Assembly (NCBI GenBank): GCA_017480385.1
Contig: JAFVAT010000017.1
Coordinates: 1-64,000 of the forward strand
Source: Alphaproteobacteria bacterium
GTDB taxonomy: Bacteria; Pseudomonadota; Alphaproteobacteria; CAAGCB01; CAG-977
DNA: 64,000 nt
Reading direction: 5' to 3'
In this document: one piece after another, positions 43,997-52,604 of the stretch
Position numbering within the stretch: position 1 is the first letter of the stretch
Layout: each line of letters starts with the position of its first letter
Notes under the pieces: generated by a model
What the model was told of the DNA's origin: nothing
Database searches by the model: none
The model's input: the letters and a program-made list of their open reading frames with translations, nothing else
Position numbers and translations under genes: made by a program

Positions 43997-44875
43997 ATGT
44001 TCAAAGGACTTTATACCGCTTTAATCACACCGTTTAATCAGGGCGAAATTGATGCGGAAGCATTTTGCCGCCTGATCGAATTTCAGATTGCAGCGGGCGT
44101 AAATGGATTGGTTGTTTGTGGAACAACAGGGGAAAGCGCCGTTATGACGGCTGAAGAATACGGGCGGACAATTGAATTGTGTCTGCAGACGGCAGCCGGT
44201 CGCGTGCCCGTAATTGTGGGAACGGGCGGAAACAATACGGCGCGTGTTATTGAAAATACGCAGCTGGCTCAAAAAATGGGGGCTGATGCGGCTCTGATTG
44301 TTACACCTTATTATAATAAACCGATGCAGCAGGGGTTGTTTGAACATTACCGGACCGTTCATGAGGCATGCAGTCTGCCGATCATTTTATATAATGTGCC
44401 GGGGCGTACGGGGGTTAATTTAAGCGTGGAAACAATAGCGCAGCTGGCGCAGCTGCCTCGGATTGTCGGAATTAAAGATGCTGTGCCGGATATTATGCGC
44501 CCGCTGAAAATCAGGACTGCTGTTGAAAAACAGGATTTTGCCGTTTTATCCGGAGAAGACGCTTCAATCATTGCGTTTTTAGCGCACGGCGGTGACGGGT
44601 GCATTTCTGTCAGCGCGAATATTGCACCGGCTTTGTGTGCCGGTCTGCACCGCGCTTGGCAGGATAAAAATTGGGCGGAGGTAGAACGTCTGCGCGATTT
44701 GTTATGGCCGCTGCATGAGGTCATGTTTATTGAAACGAATCCTAGTCCGGTCAAGTATGCCGCTTCTTTGCTGGGATATGGGGACGGGACTGTTCGTTTG
44801 CCGTTATGCACGCTTTCCGAACATTCCAAGGAAGCCGTGCAGGCCGTTTTGCACTCTGTCGGCATTATGGGGTAG
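43997..44875 (+). CDS. dapA: 4-hydroxy-tetrahydrodipicolinate synthase
   Basis: 292 residues. Condenses pyruvate and aspartate semialdehyde, first step towards meso-diaminopimelate and lysine. VCGTTGESAVMT holds the Thr pair, YYNKPMQQG and YNVPGRTGV the Tyr and Arg, and RIVGIKDAV the Schiff-base Lys. CAGGAGAG upstream. Followed 3 nt later by smpB, an arrangement common in alphaproteobacteria. Confidence 0.96.
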   Translation: MFKGLYTALITPFNQGEIDAEAFCRLIEFQIAAGVNGLVVCGTTGESAVMTAEEYGRTIELCLQTAAGRVPVIVGTGGNNTARVIENTQLAQKMGADAALIVTPYYNKPMQQGLFEHYRTVHEACSLPIILYNVPGRTGVNLSVETIAQLAQLPRIVGIKDAVPDIMRPLKIRTAVEKQDFAVLSGEDASIIAFLAHGGDGCISVSANIAPALCAGLHRAWQDKNWAEVERLRDLLWPLHEVMFIETNPSPVKYAASLLGYGDGTVRLPLCTLSEHSKEAVQAVLHSVGIMG

Positions 44876-44878
44876 ACG

Positions 44879-45358
44879 ATGTCTGTTTCTAAAAAGTCAA
44901 TAATGATCACTGCGGGCACGGTTGCCAAAAACAGAAAGGCGCATTTTAACTATTCCATAGAGGAAACTGTCGAGGCCGGAATTATTTTAACCGGAGCCGA
45001 AGTTAAATCCCTGCGTTTGGGCCGGGCCAGCATTAACGAAGCTTATGCCGCGGCACAGGACGGCAATTTATTTTTAATCAACGCCAATATTTTAGAGTAC
45101 GGATCAATCGGCTATATGAAACATACGGCGGCTCGACCTCGCAAACTGCTGTTGCATAAGAAGGAATTGAAGCGCCTGATCGGTGCCGTTGCCCGCAAAG
45201 GCTATACATTAATTCCCCTGGAGCTGTACTTTAATGCCCGCGGAATCGCCAAGGTTAAAATCGGCCTCGGAGTCGGCAAAAACACGATTGATCGGCGGGA
45301 GGACATTAAAAAACGCGATTGGGACCGTGAAAAACGCCGGTTATTAAAAGGCGGATGA
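44879..45358 (+). CDS. smpB: SsrA-binding protein SmpB
   Basis: 159 residues. Partner of tmRNA in ribosome rescue. KNRKAHFNYSIEETVEAGIILTGAEVKSLRLGRASI and the C-terminal GVGKNTIDRREDIKKRDWDRE tail are diagnostic. Cotranscribed with dapA. Confidence 0.97.
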   Translation: MSVSKKSIMITAGTVAKNRKAHFNYSIEETVEAGIILTGAEVKSLRLGRASINEAYAAAQDGNLFLINANILEYGSIGYMKHTAARPRKLLLHKKELKRLIGAVARKGYTLIPLELYFNARGIAKVKIGLGVGKNTIDRREDIKKRDWDREKRRLLKGG

Positions 45359-45429
45359 TTTATTGTTTTGCAATTTCAATCTTTTTGTGGTTTTCTTAAC
45401 AGAAATCAGCCTGCCGGAGGATTAAGCTT

Positions 45430-46380
45430 ATGGAAAATTTACAGGAAACAATAAAAGCCAAGCTCCTGTTATCTGACGAAGATGTTGAACCATTGCTGAA
45501 TGGGGATTTTAAGACGCTGTTTGTTCAAAATAAGGAAGCGGCTGTTCGGGTCGGCATTGCTTTTGGCTGCGGATTGATCTGTATCCTATTGTTTTTATCT
45601 CTTTTTTCAGTTTTTGGCGCCTTTGGGAAAGTTTTTCTGACGCTGCTGTTTTTTGGAGCCGTAGGGGCCCTTTGTTTTTTGTTTAAAAGCAATTTGTTAA
45701 AAATCACACAGTATCCGATTTGCTTTTATTTTTGGACCTGCGTTTTCGGATTAATAACATTATCAATGTTTTCAGGGATTTCCTCTCAGGGTTCTCTTTT
45801 ATCGAAACTGTTAATGCTTTTGATCTTAGGCGGTATCGGCGGCGGTGTTTATACGGTTCGCCAAAGGGCGGCGGATTTTGGTTTTTCCATGCGCCAGATT
45901 ATATTGGTTTCGTTGACAGCGGCATCTTTCTTGCTGTCTTTGCAGGTGGCGGCGATTCAGTTCAGCATTGATTCTGAAATCGAAATGGCGCAGAAGCGTT
46001 CGGAACTTCGTCGTTTGCGCGATGCCGAGCAGATGCAGCGCAACAATGCGTCAACAAAGGTCTGCTCTTCTGAAGAAGAATGCCGCAAAATGAACATGAA
46101 AAAGAATTCATACTATGCTCAATACGAGGAAACGGCTCAGGATCTGTGTGAGAACGCAACGGCCAAAGAAATCTCCGGACGTTTTGAATGGACTGTTTCC
46201 GCTAAGGATTATAAGTTTAATAAGTATGAAGTCGATGTGCTGAAAGATGAGATTACATTGTTCGGGGACCGCGCGCAACTGATTGCTAACGACGGGACAA
46301 GGACGAAAATCATGTATACCTGCCGCTATAATACCAAGAAAAAAACGGCCATAGCGTCTGTTGTGCCGGCTAAGCCGTAA
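45430..46380 (+). CDS. Membrane protein of unknown function
   Basis: 316 residues with about five hydrophobic segments between residues 40 and 185 (VGIAFGCGLICILLFLSLF, VFLTLLFFGAVGALCFLF, YFWTCVFGLITLSMF, LMLLILGGIGGGVY, ILVSLTAASFLLSLQV), then a charged coiled region with CSSEEECRKM, and a C-terminal soluble domain (ISGRFEWTVSAKDYKFNKY) with several Cys. AGGATTAAG lies upstream. Not recognised; no neighbours suggest a role. Confidence 0.65.
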   Translation: MENLQETIKAKLLLSDEDVEPLLNGDFKTLFVQNKEAAVRVGIAFGCGLICILLFLSLFSVFGAFGKVFLTLLFFGAVGALCFLFKSNLLKITQYPICFYFWTCVFGLITLSMFSGISSQGSLLSKLLMLLILGGIGGGVYTVRQRAADFGFSMRQIILVSLTAASFLLSLQVAAIQFSIDSEIEMAQKRSELRRLRDAEQMQRNNASTKVCSSEEECRKMNMKKNSYYAQYEETAQDLCENATAKEISGRFEWTVSAKDYKFNKYEVDVLKDEITLFGDRAQLIANDGTRTKIMYTCRYNTKKKTAIASVVPAKP

Positions 46381-46390
46381 CGGTTTTTTC

Positions 46391-46419
46391 TTGATATGGA
46401 GAGGGGATAGTTGTATAAC
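46391..46419 (+). promoter_or_regulatory. Promoter of the 46461 gene
   Basis: TTGATA at 46391-46396, 17-bp spacer, TATAAC at 46414-46419, 42 bp before the start codon. Confidence 0.6.
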
Positions 46420-46460
46420 TCAATATTGCCCCGGACAGCAAGGCAAAACGGAGAATTGAA

Positions 46461-46811
46461 ATGACGAATACAGCTGTAGAAACAGAAGCTTATTATGATA
46501 TTTTAGCCAATGCAGATGGCGAATTGTTGTTCTGTTTGAAGGCTCGCGAAGGCAGTCCGGATCGTCCTCAGATTTTGTTTAACGGCAAGGATCATGCCCT
46601 GTTTTATCGCACGGCTGATCAGATGATTGTTCTGGATTATATTCACCCGGAAGTTTGCCCTTTGCTGAAAGAGGTTTCTTCTGTTTTGGTGGCTGAATTT
46701 TCGGATCCTACAGATGAAAACCCGACTAAAGGAATTGTGCGGGAATATATGGCTTCTGTCCGTCACGTATCTAAATTGCCATTGGTGACGGATATCAAAG
46801 AAGTCAACTGA
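46461..46811 (+). CDS. Protein of unknown function
   Basis: 116 residues, acidic, no signal peptide or membrane segment. Contains DILANADGELLFCLKAREGSPDRP, FNGKDHALFYRTADQMIVLDYIHPEV and a C-terminal KLPLVTDIKEVN. Not recognised. Own promoter. Convergent with the KamA-family gene. Confidence 0.65.
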   Translation: MTNTAVETEAYYDILANADGELLFCLKAREGSPDRPQILFNGKDHALFYRTADQMIVLDYIHPEVCPLLKEVSSVLVAEFSDPTDENPTKGIVREYMASVRHVSKLPLVTDIKEVN

Positions 46812-46842
46812 TCAGTCATCGTTGATTAAGGGAAATACGGTT

Positions 46843-47970
46843 TTATTTCTGGTCGGTCAGCGGGTCCGGATAGCGATAAATGTTGTTTTCAAAGTTTTTT
46901 AATAACAGAAAGTCGCCGTCTCGTCCGACGCAACGCTGATCATTAATAATAATTTTTCCACCGCCGCCGGGAATATCTATCGCATACGTCGGTACGGCAT
47001 AACCGGAAGTGTGTCCCCGCAGCGCATTGATCAGCTCTATTCCTTTGGCGACGGGAACACGAAAATGCATTGATCCGGCGATCGGATCACATTGAAACAA
47101 ATAATAGGGACGCACGCGCGCCTTTAAAAGAGCATGCATTAGCCCTTTCAGCGTTTCGGCATCATCGTTGATGCCTTGCAGCAAAACCGTCTGAGAACCG
47201 GAGGGAATCCCCGCGTTCGCAATGCGTTCGCAGGCACGGACCGTTTCCGGCGTCATTTCATCCGGGTGCGTGAAATGCAGACTGAAATAAACAGGGTGAT
47301 GCCGGCGGATAACTTTCATTAAGGCCGGCGTGATTCGCATCGGCAAAACGGCCGGCACTTTTGATCCGATCCGGATCATTTCGACGTGTTTAATCGCCCG
47401 TAAAGAGGCAAGTAAATAGTCCAGAAGCTCATCACTCATTGTCAGCGGATCGCCGCCGGAAACAAGAACGTCCCGCACCTCTTTATGGGCACGAATATAC
47501 TCAAAGGCAGCCCGCCAGCGTTGTTTCAATCCATTGCCGCTGCAGTTTGCCGCATGACGGCCAACCAGCCTTGAGCGCGTGCAGTAACGACAATACGCAG
47601 AACAATATTCTGTCGTTAAAAACAAGACTCTGTCCGGATAGCGATGAACTAATCCCGTAGCGACCATGCACGGCTCTTCGCCCAACGGATCGTCTGTTTC
47701 TCCGACGGAAAGCGTTTTTTCCATTGTTGACGGCAGCATCGTTTTGCGCAAAGGGGAGCGCTCCAGCAATGAGGCATAATAAGGCGTGATCGCTGTTGGG
47801 AAAACGTTCGCCTGCTGTAAAGCGTTTTGTTCGTCTTTCGTCAATGTTAATATGCGGGAGATCTGCTCCGCTGTTGTCAGACGGTTCGCCAATTGCCAGC
47901 GCCAATCGCGCCATTCAGCCGTGGAAACGTGCGGAAAAAAAGCTTTGCGGAATAAATCTGCCTGTGTCAT
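46843..47970 (-). CDS. KamA-family lysine 2,3-aminomutase-like radical SAM enzyme
   Basis: 375 residues. FLTTEYCSAYCRYCTRSRLVG has the CxxxCxxC cluster motif; VLVSGGDPLTM, IGSKVPAVLPMRI, VYFSLHFTHPDEM and SQTVLLQGINDD are the PLP/lysine-binding features of this family. It could be a true lysine 2,3-aminomutase (beta-lysine) or an EpmB-type enzyme acting on elongation factor P; efp, epmA and ablB are not in the window, so the two cannot be separated. Confidence 0.85.
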   Translation of the reverse strand: MTQADLFRKAFFPHVSTAEWRDWRWQLANRLTTAEQISRILTLTKDEQNALQQANVFPTAITPYYASLLERSPLRKTMLPSTMEKTLSVGETDDPLGEEPCMVATGLVHRYPDRVLFLTTEYCSAYCRYCTRSRLVGRHAANCSGNGLKQRWRAAFEYIRAHKEVRDVLVSGGDPLTMSDELLDYLLASLRAIKHVEMIRIGSKVPAVLPMRITPALMKVIRRHHPVYFSLHFTHPDEMTPETVRACERIANAGIPSGSQTVLLQGINDDAETLKGLMHALLKARVRPYYLFQCDPIAGSMHFRVPVAKGIELINALRGHTSGYAVPTYAIDIPGGGGKIIINDQRCVGRDGDFLLLKNFENNIYRYPDPLTDQK

Positions 47971-48500
47971 GAAAAGCTCCTTTCAATCTGCATAAGATAC
48001 TGGCGGATTGCATAAAAAGCAAAAACTTTAACAGAAAATGAAACATTGATCGCGCAAACTTTGCTTTTTGTCGTCAGTCTGGCCTTTTTAAATAAATATG
48101 CCATTGGTTTGAAAAAAATACAGAAAACGGTCCTTTCTTGCTTTGAACAAAATGTATGCAATCATAGGCTTATATGGTTTGTAACAATTTGTTTTATTTA
48201 TTTTTTTGTTCTTGTTTGCTTTTTAGAATCGATAAAAAACAAAGGAAAGAGGGCTGCGCGTAAAAATTTTTAGAAAAAATCGGAAAAGAAAGAAGGGACG
48301 GCAGTTCTTGTAAAATATCAGCAGTTTTTTAGGGAAATCAAGAAAAAGGGAGTAAAAATGGCAGGCAGGATAAGAAACTTTTTTGCAAAAAGAGGAATAT
48401 TCGGGGTGTATGAGATGCTCCCTCCCTTCAACCATGTTGATATAGTGAAAAAATGATAAAAAACATCGATCAGAATTTAATTTTGGAAAATTTTATGCTG

Positions 48501-48529
48501 ACAAAAGGGGTTATCCTTCTTTTGTTTTA
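48501..48529 (+). terminator. Terminator-like hairpin
   Basis: ACAAAAG at 48501-48507 and CTTTTGT at 48519-48525 with inner GG/CC pairs, followed by TTT. No obvious gene precedes it; it may insulate the prepilin promoter or end an unseen small transcript. Confidence 0.45.
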
Positions 48530-48540
48530 AGAATAATTTT

Positions 48541-48570
48541 AGAAAAAAAGAGCTTTTTTCTGATTTTTTG
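48541..48570 (+). terminator. Second terminator-like hairpin
   Basis: AGAAAAAA at 48541-48548 and TTTTTTCT at 48554-48561 with a GATTTTTTG end. Follows the first by 12 nt. Confidence 0.45.
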
Positions 48571-48613
48571 TAAAAAAATAAATATAAAAAAATCAATGTG
48601 TTGAAAAAAAGCA

Positions 48614-48629
48614 TATGACCTTTGTCATA
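48614..48629 (+). promoter_or_regulatory. Inverted repeat before the prepilin gene
   Basis: TATGAC at 48614-48619 and GTCATA at 48624-48629 with a CTTT loop, about 85 nt before the ATG and 7 bp after TTGAAA at 48601-48606, a possible -35. Candidate operator overlapping a promoter. Confidence 0.4.
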
Positions 48630-48715
48630 GGTGGTATGAAGTTTTGCAGAATTGTTTCATTTTGGATTTGGCAGGATACTGAAAATAGGAAAAGAATAAA
48701 ACAGGGAGAATTGTT

Positions 48716-49333
48716 ATGAAAAATATTCATTCACAAGAATCCGGTCGTTCCATGATCGAAATGCTGGGCGTTCTGGCAATTATCGGCGTGTTGTCGGTCG
48801 GCGGTATCGCGGGCTATTCCCAGGCGATGAACAAATTTAAGGTCACCAAAACAACAGACCAAATCCAAACTCTGATTACAAATATTCGTACGCTCACGGC
48901 TTCTCAGAGGAATTATGACCTGGTTAATAAACCGGATATTTTACAGAAAATGGGTGCATTAACAGATGAAATGTGTTCGTCTACGACTTGCTCTACGACA
49001 AATATGGTCAATCCGTATGGCGGCGATATTAAAATCGCTACTTATGATATTAAGTCTGGTGATAAAAAGGCGTTTTACGTTGCTTACCAAGGGTTGCCCA
49101 ATAGTGCTTGTGTTTCTTTGGCGACACAGTCCTGGGGTGATGCTTCTTCAGGTTTGGTCGCTATTCAAACTGCATCTACTGCATTGACACCTACGTCGGC
49201 TCCTACCGCTACAACAACGGCAGGAACTATGGTAACGGCAGACAAAACAGCGGAAAATCCGATGCCTTATGCTTCAGCATCTACGGGATGTGGGGATGCG
49301 AGTGTTTCTACAGTAGTGTTTTTCTATAAATAA
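48716..49333 (+). CDS. Prepilin-like (type IV pilin/pseudopilin) protein
   Basis: 205 residues. Short basic leader MKNIHSQESG, then RSMIEMLGVLAIIGVLSVGG, the hydrophobic N-terminal helix of type IV pilins with Glu at +5 relative to Gly10. The +1 residue would be Arg rather than Phe or Met. The C-terminal half is a globular head rich in Ser/Thr, with Cys pairs (CSSTTCS and others) able to form disulfides, ending VSTVVFFYK. No assembly genes (pilB, pilC, pilD) are in the window. CAGGGAGAA precedes the ATG. Secreted, likely periplasmic or surface. Confidence 0.85.
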   Translation: MKNIHSQESGRSMIEMLGVLAIIGVLSVGGIAGYSQAMNKFKVTKTTDQIQTLITNIRTLTASQRNYDLVNKPDILQKMGALTDEMCSSTTCSTTNMVNPYGGDIKIATYDIKSGDKKAFYVAYQGLPNSACVSLATQSWGDASSGLVAIQTASTALTPTSAPTATTTAGTMVTADKTAENPMPYASASTGCGDASVSTVVFFYK

Positions 49334-49347
49334 TTATCTGCAAACAT

Positions 49348-49380
49348 AAAGAGTGGGGAATTTTTCCCCACTCTTTATTT
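49348..49380 (+). terminator. Rho-independent terminator after the prepilin gene
   Basis: AAAGAGTGGGGAA at 49348-49360 pairs with TTCCCCACTCTTT at 49364-49376 with a 3-nt loop; ATTT follows. Strong stem. Confidence 0.9.
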
Positions 49381-49429
49381 GTAAATGCATTTGTTTTGAC
49401 GCTTTTCCTGATCGGATACGGAATTATAT

Positions 49430-51046
49430 ATGCAAAATAAAATAAGTCTGTCTTTTCTTTTATCGTATATCAAAAAAATTTTCTCCAAAGATACGGCTCT
49501 TTTGGTGCTTTTCTTGATCGGAGCGGGATTATTGTCCGTCTGGCTGGCTCAAGATCTGACGCATGACTTTTTAATGTACCATTACTATAACGGTTTTGCT
49601 TTTTTAAATAATCGCCTAACGCTTGATATTGCTCCTGCACAGATCGCTACGTATTACAATCCACTGTTAGATGCCGTTTTATACATTCTGGACAACACAT
49701 TTTCAAAAAATCCTTTTCTGTTCGTTATGGGATTGCCGGCAGGGTTGGCTTTGTTCATCATTTATAAAATTGCCGATTTGTTTTTTGACGATCATAAAAA
49801 AATATGGATTCCGGTAAGCCTGTTGATTTCCTTGACAGGGTTTGCTTTTTTTCGGCAAATCGGCACATGTACGCATGAAATCACGCTGGCATGTTTCGTC
49901 CTTGGGGCGGTTTATATTTTATTGAAAAATCCGATAAAACCCATTTGGTATTTTATTGCCGGCGCGCTGCTGGGGGCTGCCGCCGGATTTAAGCTGACAG
50001 CGGCTCTGTATTGCATTTCGACGGGAATAACTTTGATTTTGTTTTATAAGACATTGGTAAAACCCAAAACGTTTATCAGTTTGTTCATCTTTGGCGGATT
50101 AACCGGTTTTTTGGCTATAGACGGCTTTTGGATGGGAATATTATGGAAGAACTTTCAAAATCCGTTTTTTCCGTTTTGGAACAGGATTTTTAAATCGCCT
50201 TATTTTTTTGATGTCAACTATGTTGATGACCTGCATTTGTCCTATGATTGGAAAAAACTGCTGTTTTTGCCTTTTTTAATTTTTTCAGGCAATATTTATA
50301 ATCCAGGGGAGGTACGTGAAAAATATTTAGTTGCAGGCATTACTTTTTCCGACGCCCGTTGGATGTTTGGCTTTCTGTTACTTTGTGCATTTTCTATAAA
50401 ATTGCTGAATAGTGCTTTTCGCCATTCTGTTTCCAGACGGACTTTTTTTATAATATCTTTTATGGTTTTATCTTATCTGGTATGGCTTTTTTCTTCTCAA
50501 AATATTCGTTTTACTGTTCCCATAGAAATGCTGTTCGGCATTATATTCATTAAAGTGTTATCCTTGTATTCTCTGCCAAAATCATTATTTAAACAAACTG
50601 CAGCTGGCGTTTTTGTTTGCCTGTTCTTTTTTATTTTACTGACTTCTCCATTTTTTTCACACCGGTGGGGAGTGTATTACCGATCTAGTGTTCCTAATAA
50701 TGCAGTTTTTCCTAAAAATGCGCTGATCTTAACCGCCGGGAGTCCAAATTCTTATTTTGCAGCTAAATTTGCCGAACGCACAAATGCTCCGATAATAAAC
50801 GCCTTACTTAATCCGATACAAAAAACGATCTATTTAGATTTTGCAGATCAGTTCTTTGTCAAACAAAGAAAAAACATTATCGATCATAATCTTGTTCAAG
50901 AAATTTTTATTGTAAATATTAATCGTATTGCAGATATTGAAATAGAAAAACAAAAATGTGTTTATTTAAAAAACAATCCTTTACAGAACAAAATAGCTAT
51001 TTGTTCTAATCAAAAATTGTTAAACAATATTTTTAAAAGAAAATGA
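49430..51046 (+). CDS. Polytopic membrane protein, GT-C glycosyltransferase-like
   Basis: 538 residues with about 11-12 membrane segments and a soluble C-terminal part. The first extracytoplasmic loop reads QDLTHDFLMYHYYNGFAFLNNRL, with the Asp and HY pattern typical of lipid-linked-sugar-using GT-C enzymes. Late segments precede a C-terminal domain (SVPNNAVFPKNALILTAGSPNSYFAAKFAE). Probable role in surface glycan or protein glycosylation, but no catalytic proof. Lower GC than neighbours by eye, fitting acquisition. Single gene. Confidence 0.65.
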   Translation: MQNKISLSFLLSYIKKIFSKDTALLVLFLIGAGLLSVWLAQDLTHDFLMYHYYNGFAFLNNRLTLDIAPAQIATYYNPLLDAVLYILDNTFSKNPFLFVMGLPAGLALFIIYKIADLFFDDHKKIWIPVSLLISLTGFAFFRQIGTCTHEITLACFVLGAVYILLKNPIKPIWYFIAGALLGAAAGFKLTAALYCISTGITLILFYKTLVKPKTFISLFIFGGLTGFLAIDGFWMGILWKNFQNPFFPFWNRIFKSPYFFDVNYVDDLHLSYDWKKLLFLPFLIFSGNIYNPGEVREKYLVAGITFSDARWMFGFLLLCAFSIKLLNSAFRHSVSRRTFFIISFMVLSYLVWLFSSQNIRFTVPIEMLFGIIFIKVLSLYSLPKSLFKQTAAGVFVCLFFFILLTSPFFSHRWGVYYRSSVPNNAVFPKNALILTAGSPNSYFAAKFAERTNAPIINALLNPIQKTIYLDFADQFFVKQRKNIIDHNLVQEIFIVNINRIADIEIEKQKCVYLKNNPLQNKIAICSNQKLLNNIFKRK

Positions 51047-51640
51047 TTGATTCTATTGGATAGGGCCGTTGAGCTGAATTTCACTCTGCTTTGCGGCGAA
51101 GTATTTTTATCTGTGCAAAAACCGATTGTTTTATGCAGACATTTTTGTGTGGTCGTTGTTTTTTGTAAAAAATATAGCGTTTCTGCCGAGTCGAAAAAAA
51201 TTAAAAATACTCTTTGCCGCCTTTTATTGGGAAATAACAATTTGTTATATATTGTTTTTATGGTATTTTTTATCAAAACGACTCGGAAAAACGACTCGAT
51301 GAGAAAAAATTGCTATTTTTTTTAACACGTTTTAGATGAAAAACATTTTGTGATAAGTGTGTTTTTTTTTAATGCTTTTATCGCTCTTCTTTTTCATTTT
51401 CTAAATCTCTTTTATTTAAATGAGTCGCATAAATTTTAAAGGAGAAAAAGAGAGCCAAAAAAACAGAGCGATACATTTGAAGATAAAAGAGATTATAAAA
51501 ATCATTTGCACTTATAAGGTGTGTTTCGAAATGACCGGTATTTTGTTCGAAAGGGAGGGGGAGGCAGATGTAAAGAATGATTCCGTAAAAGTACGAGGTG
51601 CAATCGGGACATGACCATATCGGACATTATTGAGGTCTCA
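51047..51640. other. Gene-free A/T-rich interval
   Basis: No supported gene. Short frames at 51047-51325 and 51420-51614 lack binding sites, start context and recognisable protein features. The composition is A/T-rich up to about 51590 and then changes sharply to GC-rich repeat DNA. Confidence 0.5.
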
Positions 51641-51644
51641 CGGC

Positions 51645-51830
51645 TCCGGGGTGGGGCCCTGATCCGACTTTCCGGTTCACCCTCTCTGCCGCCCTGACAG
51701 CTGAAGCAGCTCTGACAGGTGAATATCCGGGACCCGAAGCAAGATTGATCCGGTATCGGTCCGCTCACTGTCGTCATCTGACAGGTAAATTCAGAGTTCC
51801 GGGGCTGGCCTTGATCTGACGTTACTTTCT
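51645..51830. repeat. Degenerate repeats of about 70-80 bp
   Basis: TCCGGG recurs at 51645, 51726 and 51798, each followed by (C/T)TGATC; CTGACAG recurs at 51694, 51712 and 51778, and TCTGC near 51684 and 51829. These blocks form three imperfect units. Spacing is uneven and the units are diverged, unlike a CRISPR array. GC-rich compared with the flanks. Confidence 0.55.
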
Positions 51831-51911
51831 GCAGCGTCTCCCTCCTTCCAGCAATGCCCGTGAGTATTTTTTTCAACAATGCATGTCGATTTGTCAGAAG
51901 TGCCGAATCGC

Positions 51912-52020
51912 TGCATACCCTTCGGATGCTGCCAATAAAAGGCCGGACCCATGCATACCCTTCGGATGCTGCCAATAAAAGACCGGCCCCGCGCATACCT
52001 TTTAGAGGCTACCGGTACAG
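51912..52020. repeat. 40-bp tandem repeat
   Basis: Two nearly identical 40-bp units start at 51912 and 51952 (each begins TGCATACCCTTCGGATGC and contains CCAATAAAAG), with a diverged third beginning at 51992. No gap or spacer between units, so it is a tandem repeat rather than a CRISPR. Function unknown. Confidence 0.7.
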
Positions 52021-52161
52021 AACTGCCCTCGCGCATGTTAAAAAGAGCACTTTACGCACAAGCCCTCTTCGTTTTTTTTGCTGAAATGACAGTTAAGGAA
52101 CGTCTTTAAAAAAAGATGCTGTCCGCTGCACGAGTGCTTTTATAATATAAAAGGCCGGTGC

Positions 52162-52590
52162 TTATCGCAGTGTTTTCGCCGATACATAAGCGATTGCCGC
52201 ATGTTCCGCGCAATATGGCTTGTCCGGTAAAGTTTCTTTGCCGCAGAAATGAAAATCCTCATCTTTCGGATCGCCGATCGGCCAACGGCAAGAGGTTGAA
52301 GTTAAGTCGTTAACGGTAAACAGCTTTTTCTTTTCTTTTTCTACAGCTTTTTGGACAGCGGCGGCCTTCGCCGTTTTCTTTTTTTCACCGGTATTTCCCG
52401 TACCGTCTGCGGCTGCCGTTTCATCTTCGCCGCGGCGGATCGGGGACGGGCGGCCATTCAATCCCAAGCGGTGCGCTTTGCCGACAACGGCGTTTTTAGA
52501 TACGCCCAAGGCCTTTCCGATTTCACCTGTCGTTAATCCCTTATCCCAAAGGCGTTTCAGTTCTTCGACTTGTTCATCTGTCCAACCCAT
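52162..52590 (-). CDS. gcrA: GcrA cell-cycle regulator
   Basis: 142 residues. Sigma-70-binding regulator that in Caulobacter acts at CcrM-methylated promoters. Start MGWTDEQVEELKRLWDKGLTTGEIGKALGVSKNAVVGKAHRLGL is the DNA-binding domain; the C-terminal sigma-binding part has SCRWPIGDPKDEDFHFCG and the Cys-rich PYCAEH end. Near the end of a minus-strand operon, 14 nt after the exported-protein gene. Strong evidence for an alphaproteobacterium. Confidence 0.95.
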   Translation of the reverse strand: MGWTDEQVEELKRLWDKGLTTGEIGKALGVSKNAVVGKAHRLGLNGRPSPIRRGEDETAAADGTGNTGEKKKTAKAAAVQKAVEKEKKKLFTVNDLTSTSCRWPIGDPKDEDFHFCGKETLPDKPYCAEHAAIAYVSAKTLR

Positions 52591-52604
52591 TAGTATATCC
52601 TTTG

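Larger units (their letters stand above)
47971..48715. other. Gene-free A/T-rich interval upstream of the prepilin
   Basis: 745 bases between kamA-like (minus) and the prepilin gene (plus). Short frames here (for example plus 48046-48273, TTG start) lack binding sites and family features. It holds two terminator-like hairpins (48501-48529 and 48541-48570), many A tracts, and an inverted repeat near the likely promoter of the prepilin gene. Confidence 0.5.

Noticed and set aside
48046-48273. Small membrane protein gene on the plus strand
   Set aside because: TTG start without a ribosome binding site, A/T-driven hydrophobicity, and no match to a family pattern.
51047-51614. Two short plus-strand genes after the GT-C-like gene
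   Set aside because: No binding sites, unlikely composition, and no recognisable features.
51912-52020. Possible CRISPR array
   Set aside because: The 40-bp units are directly adjacent with no spacers, only two are near-identical, and no cas genes are present.
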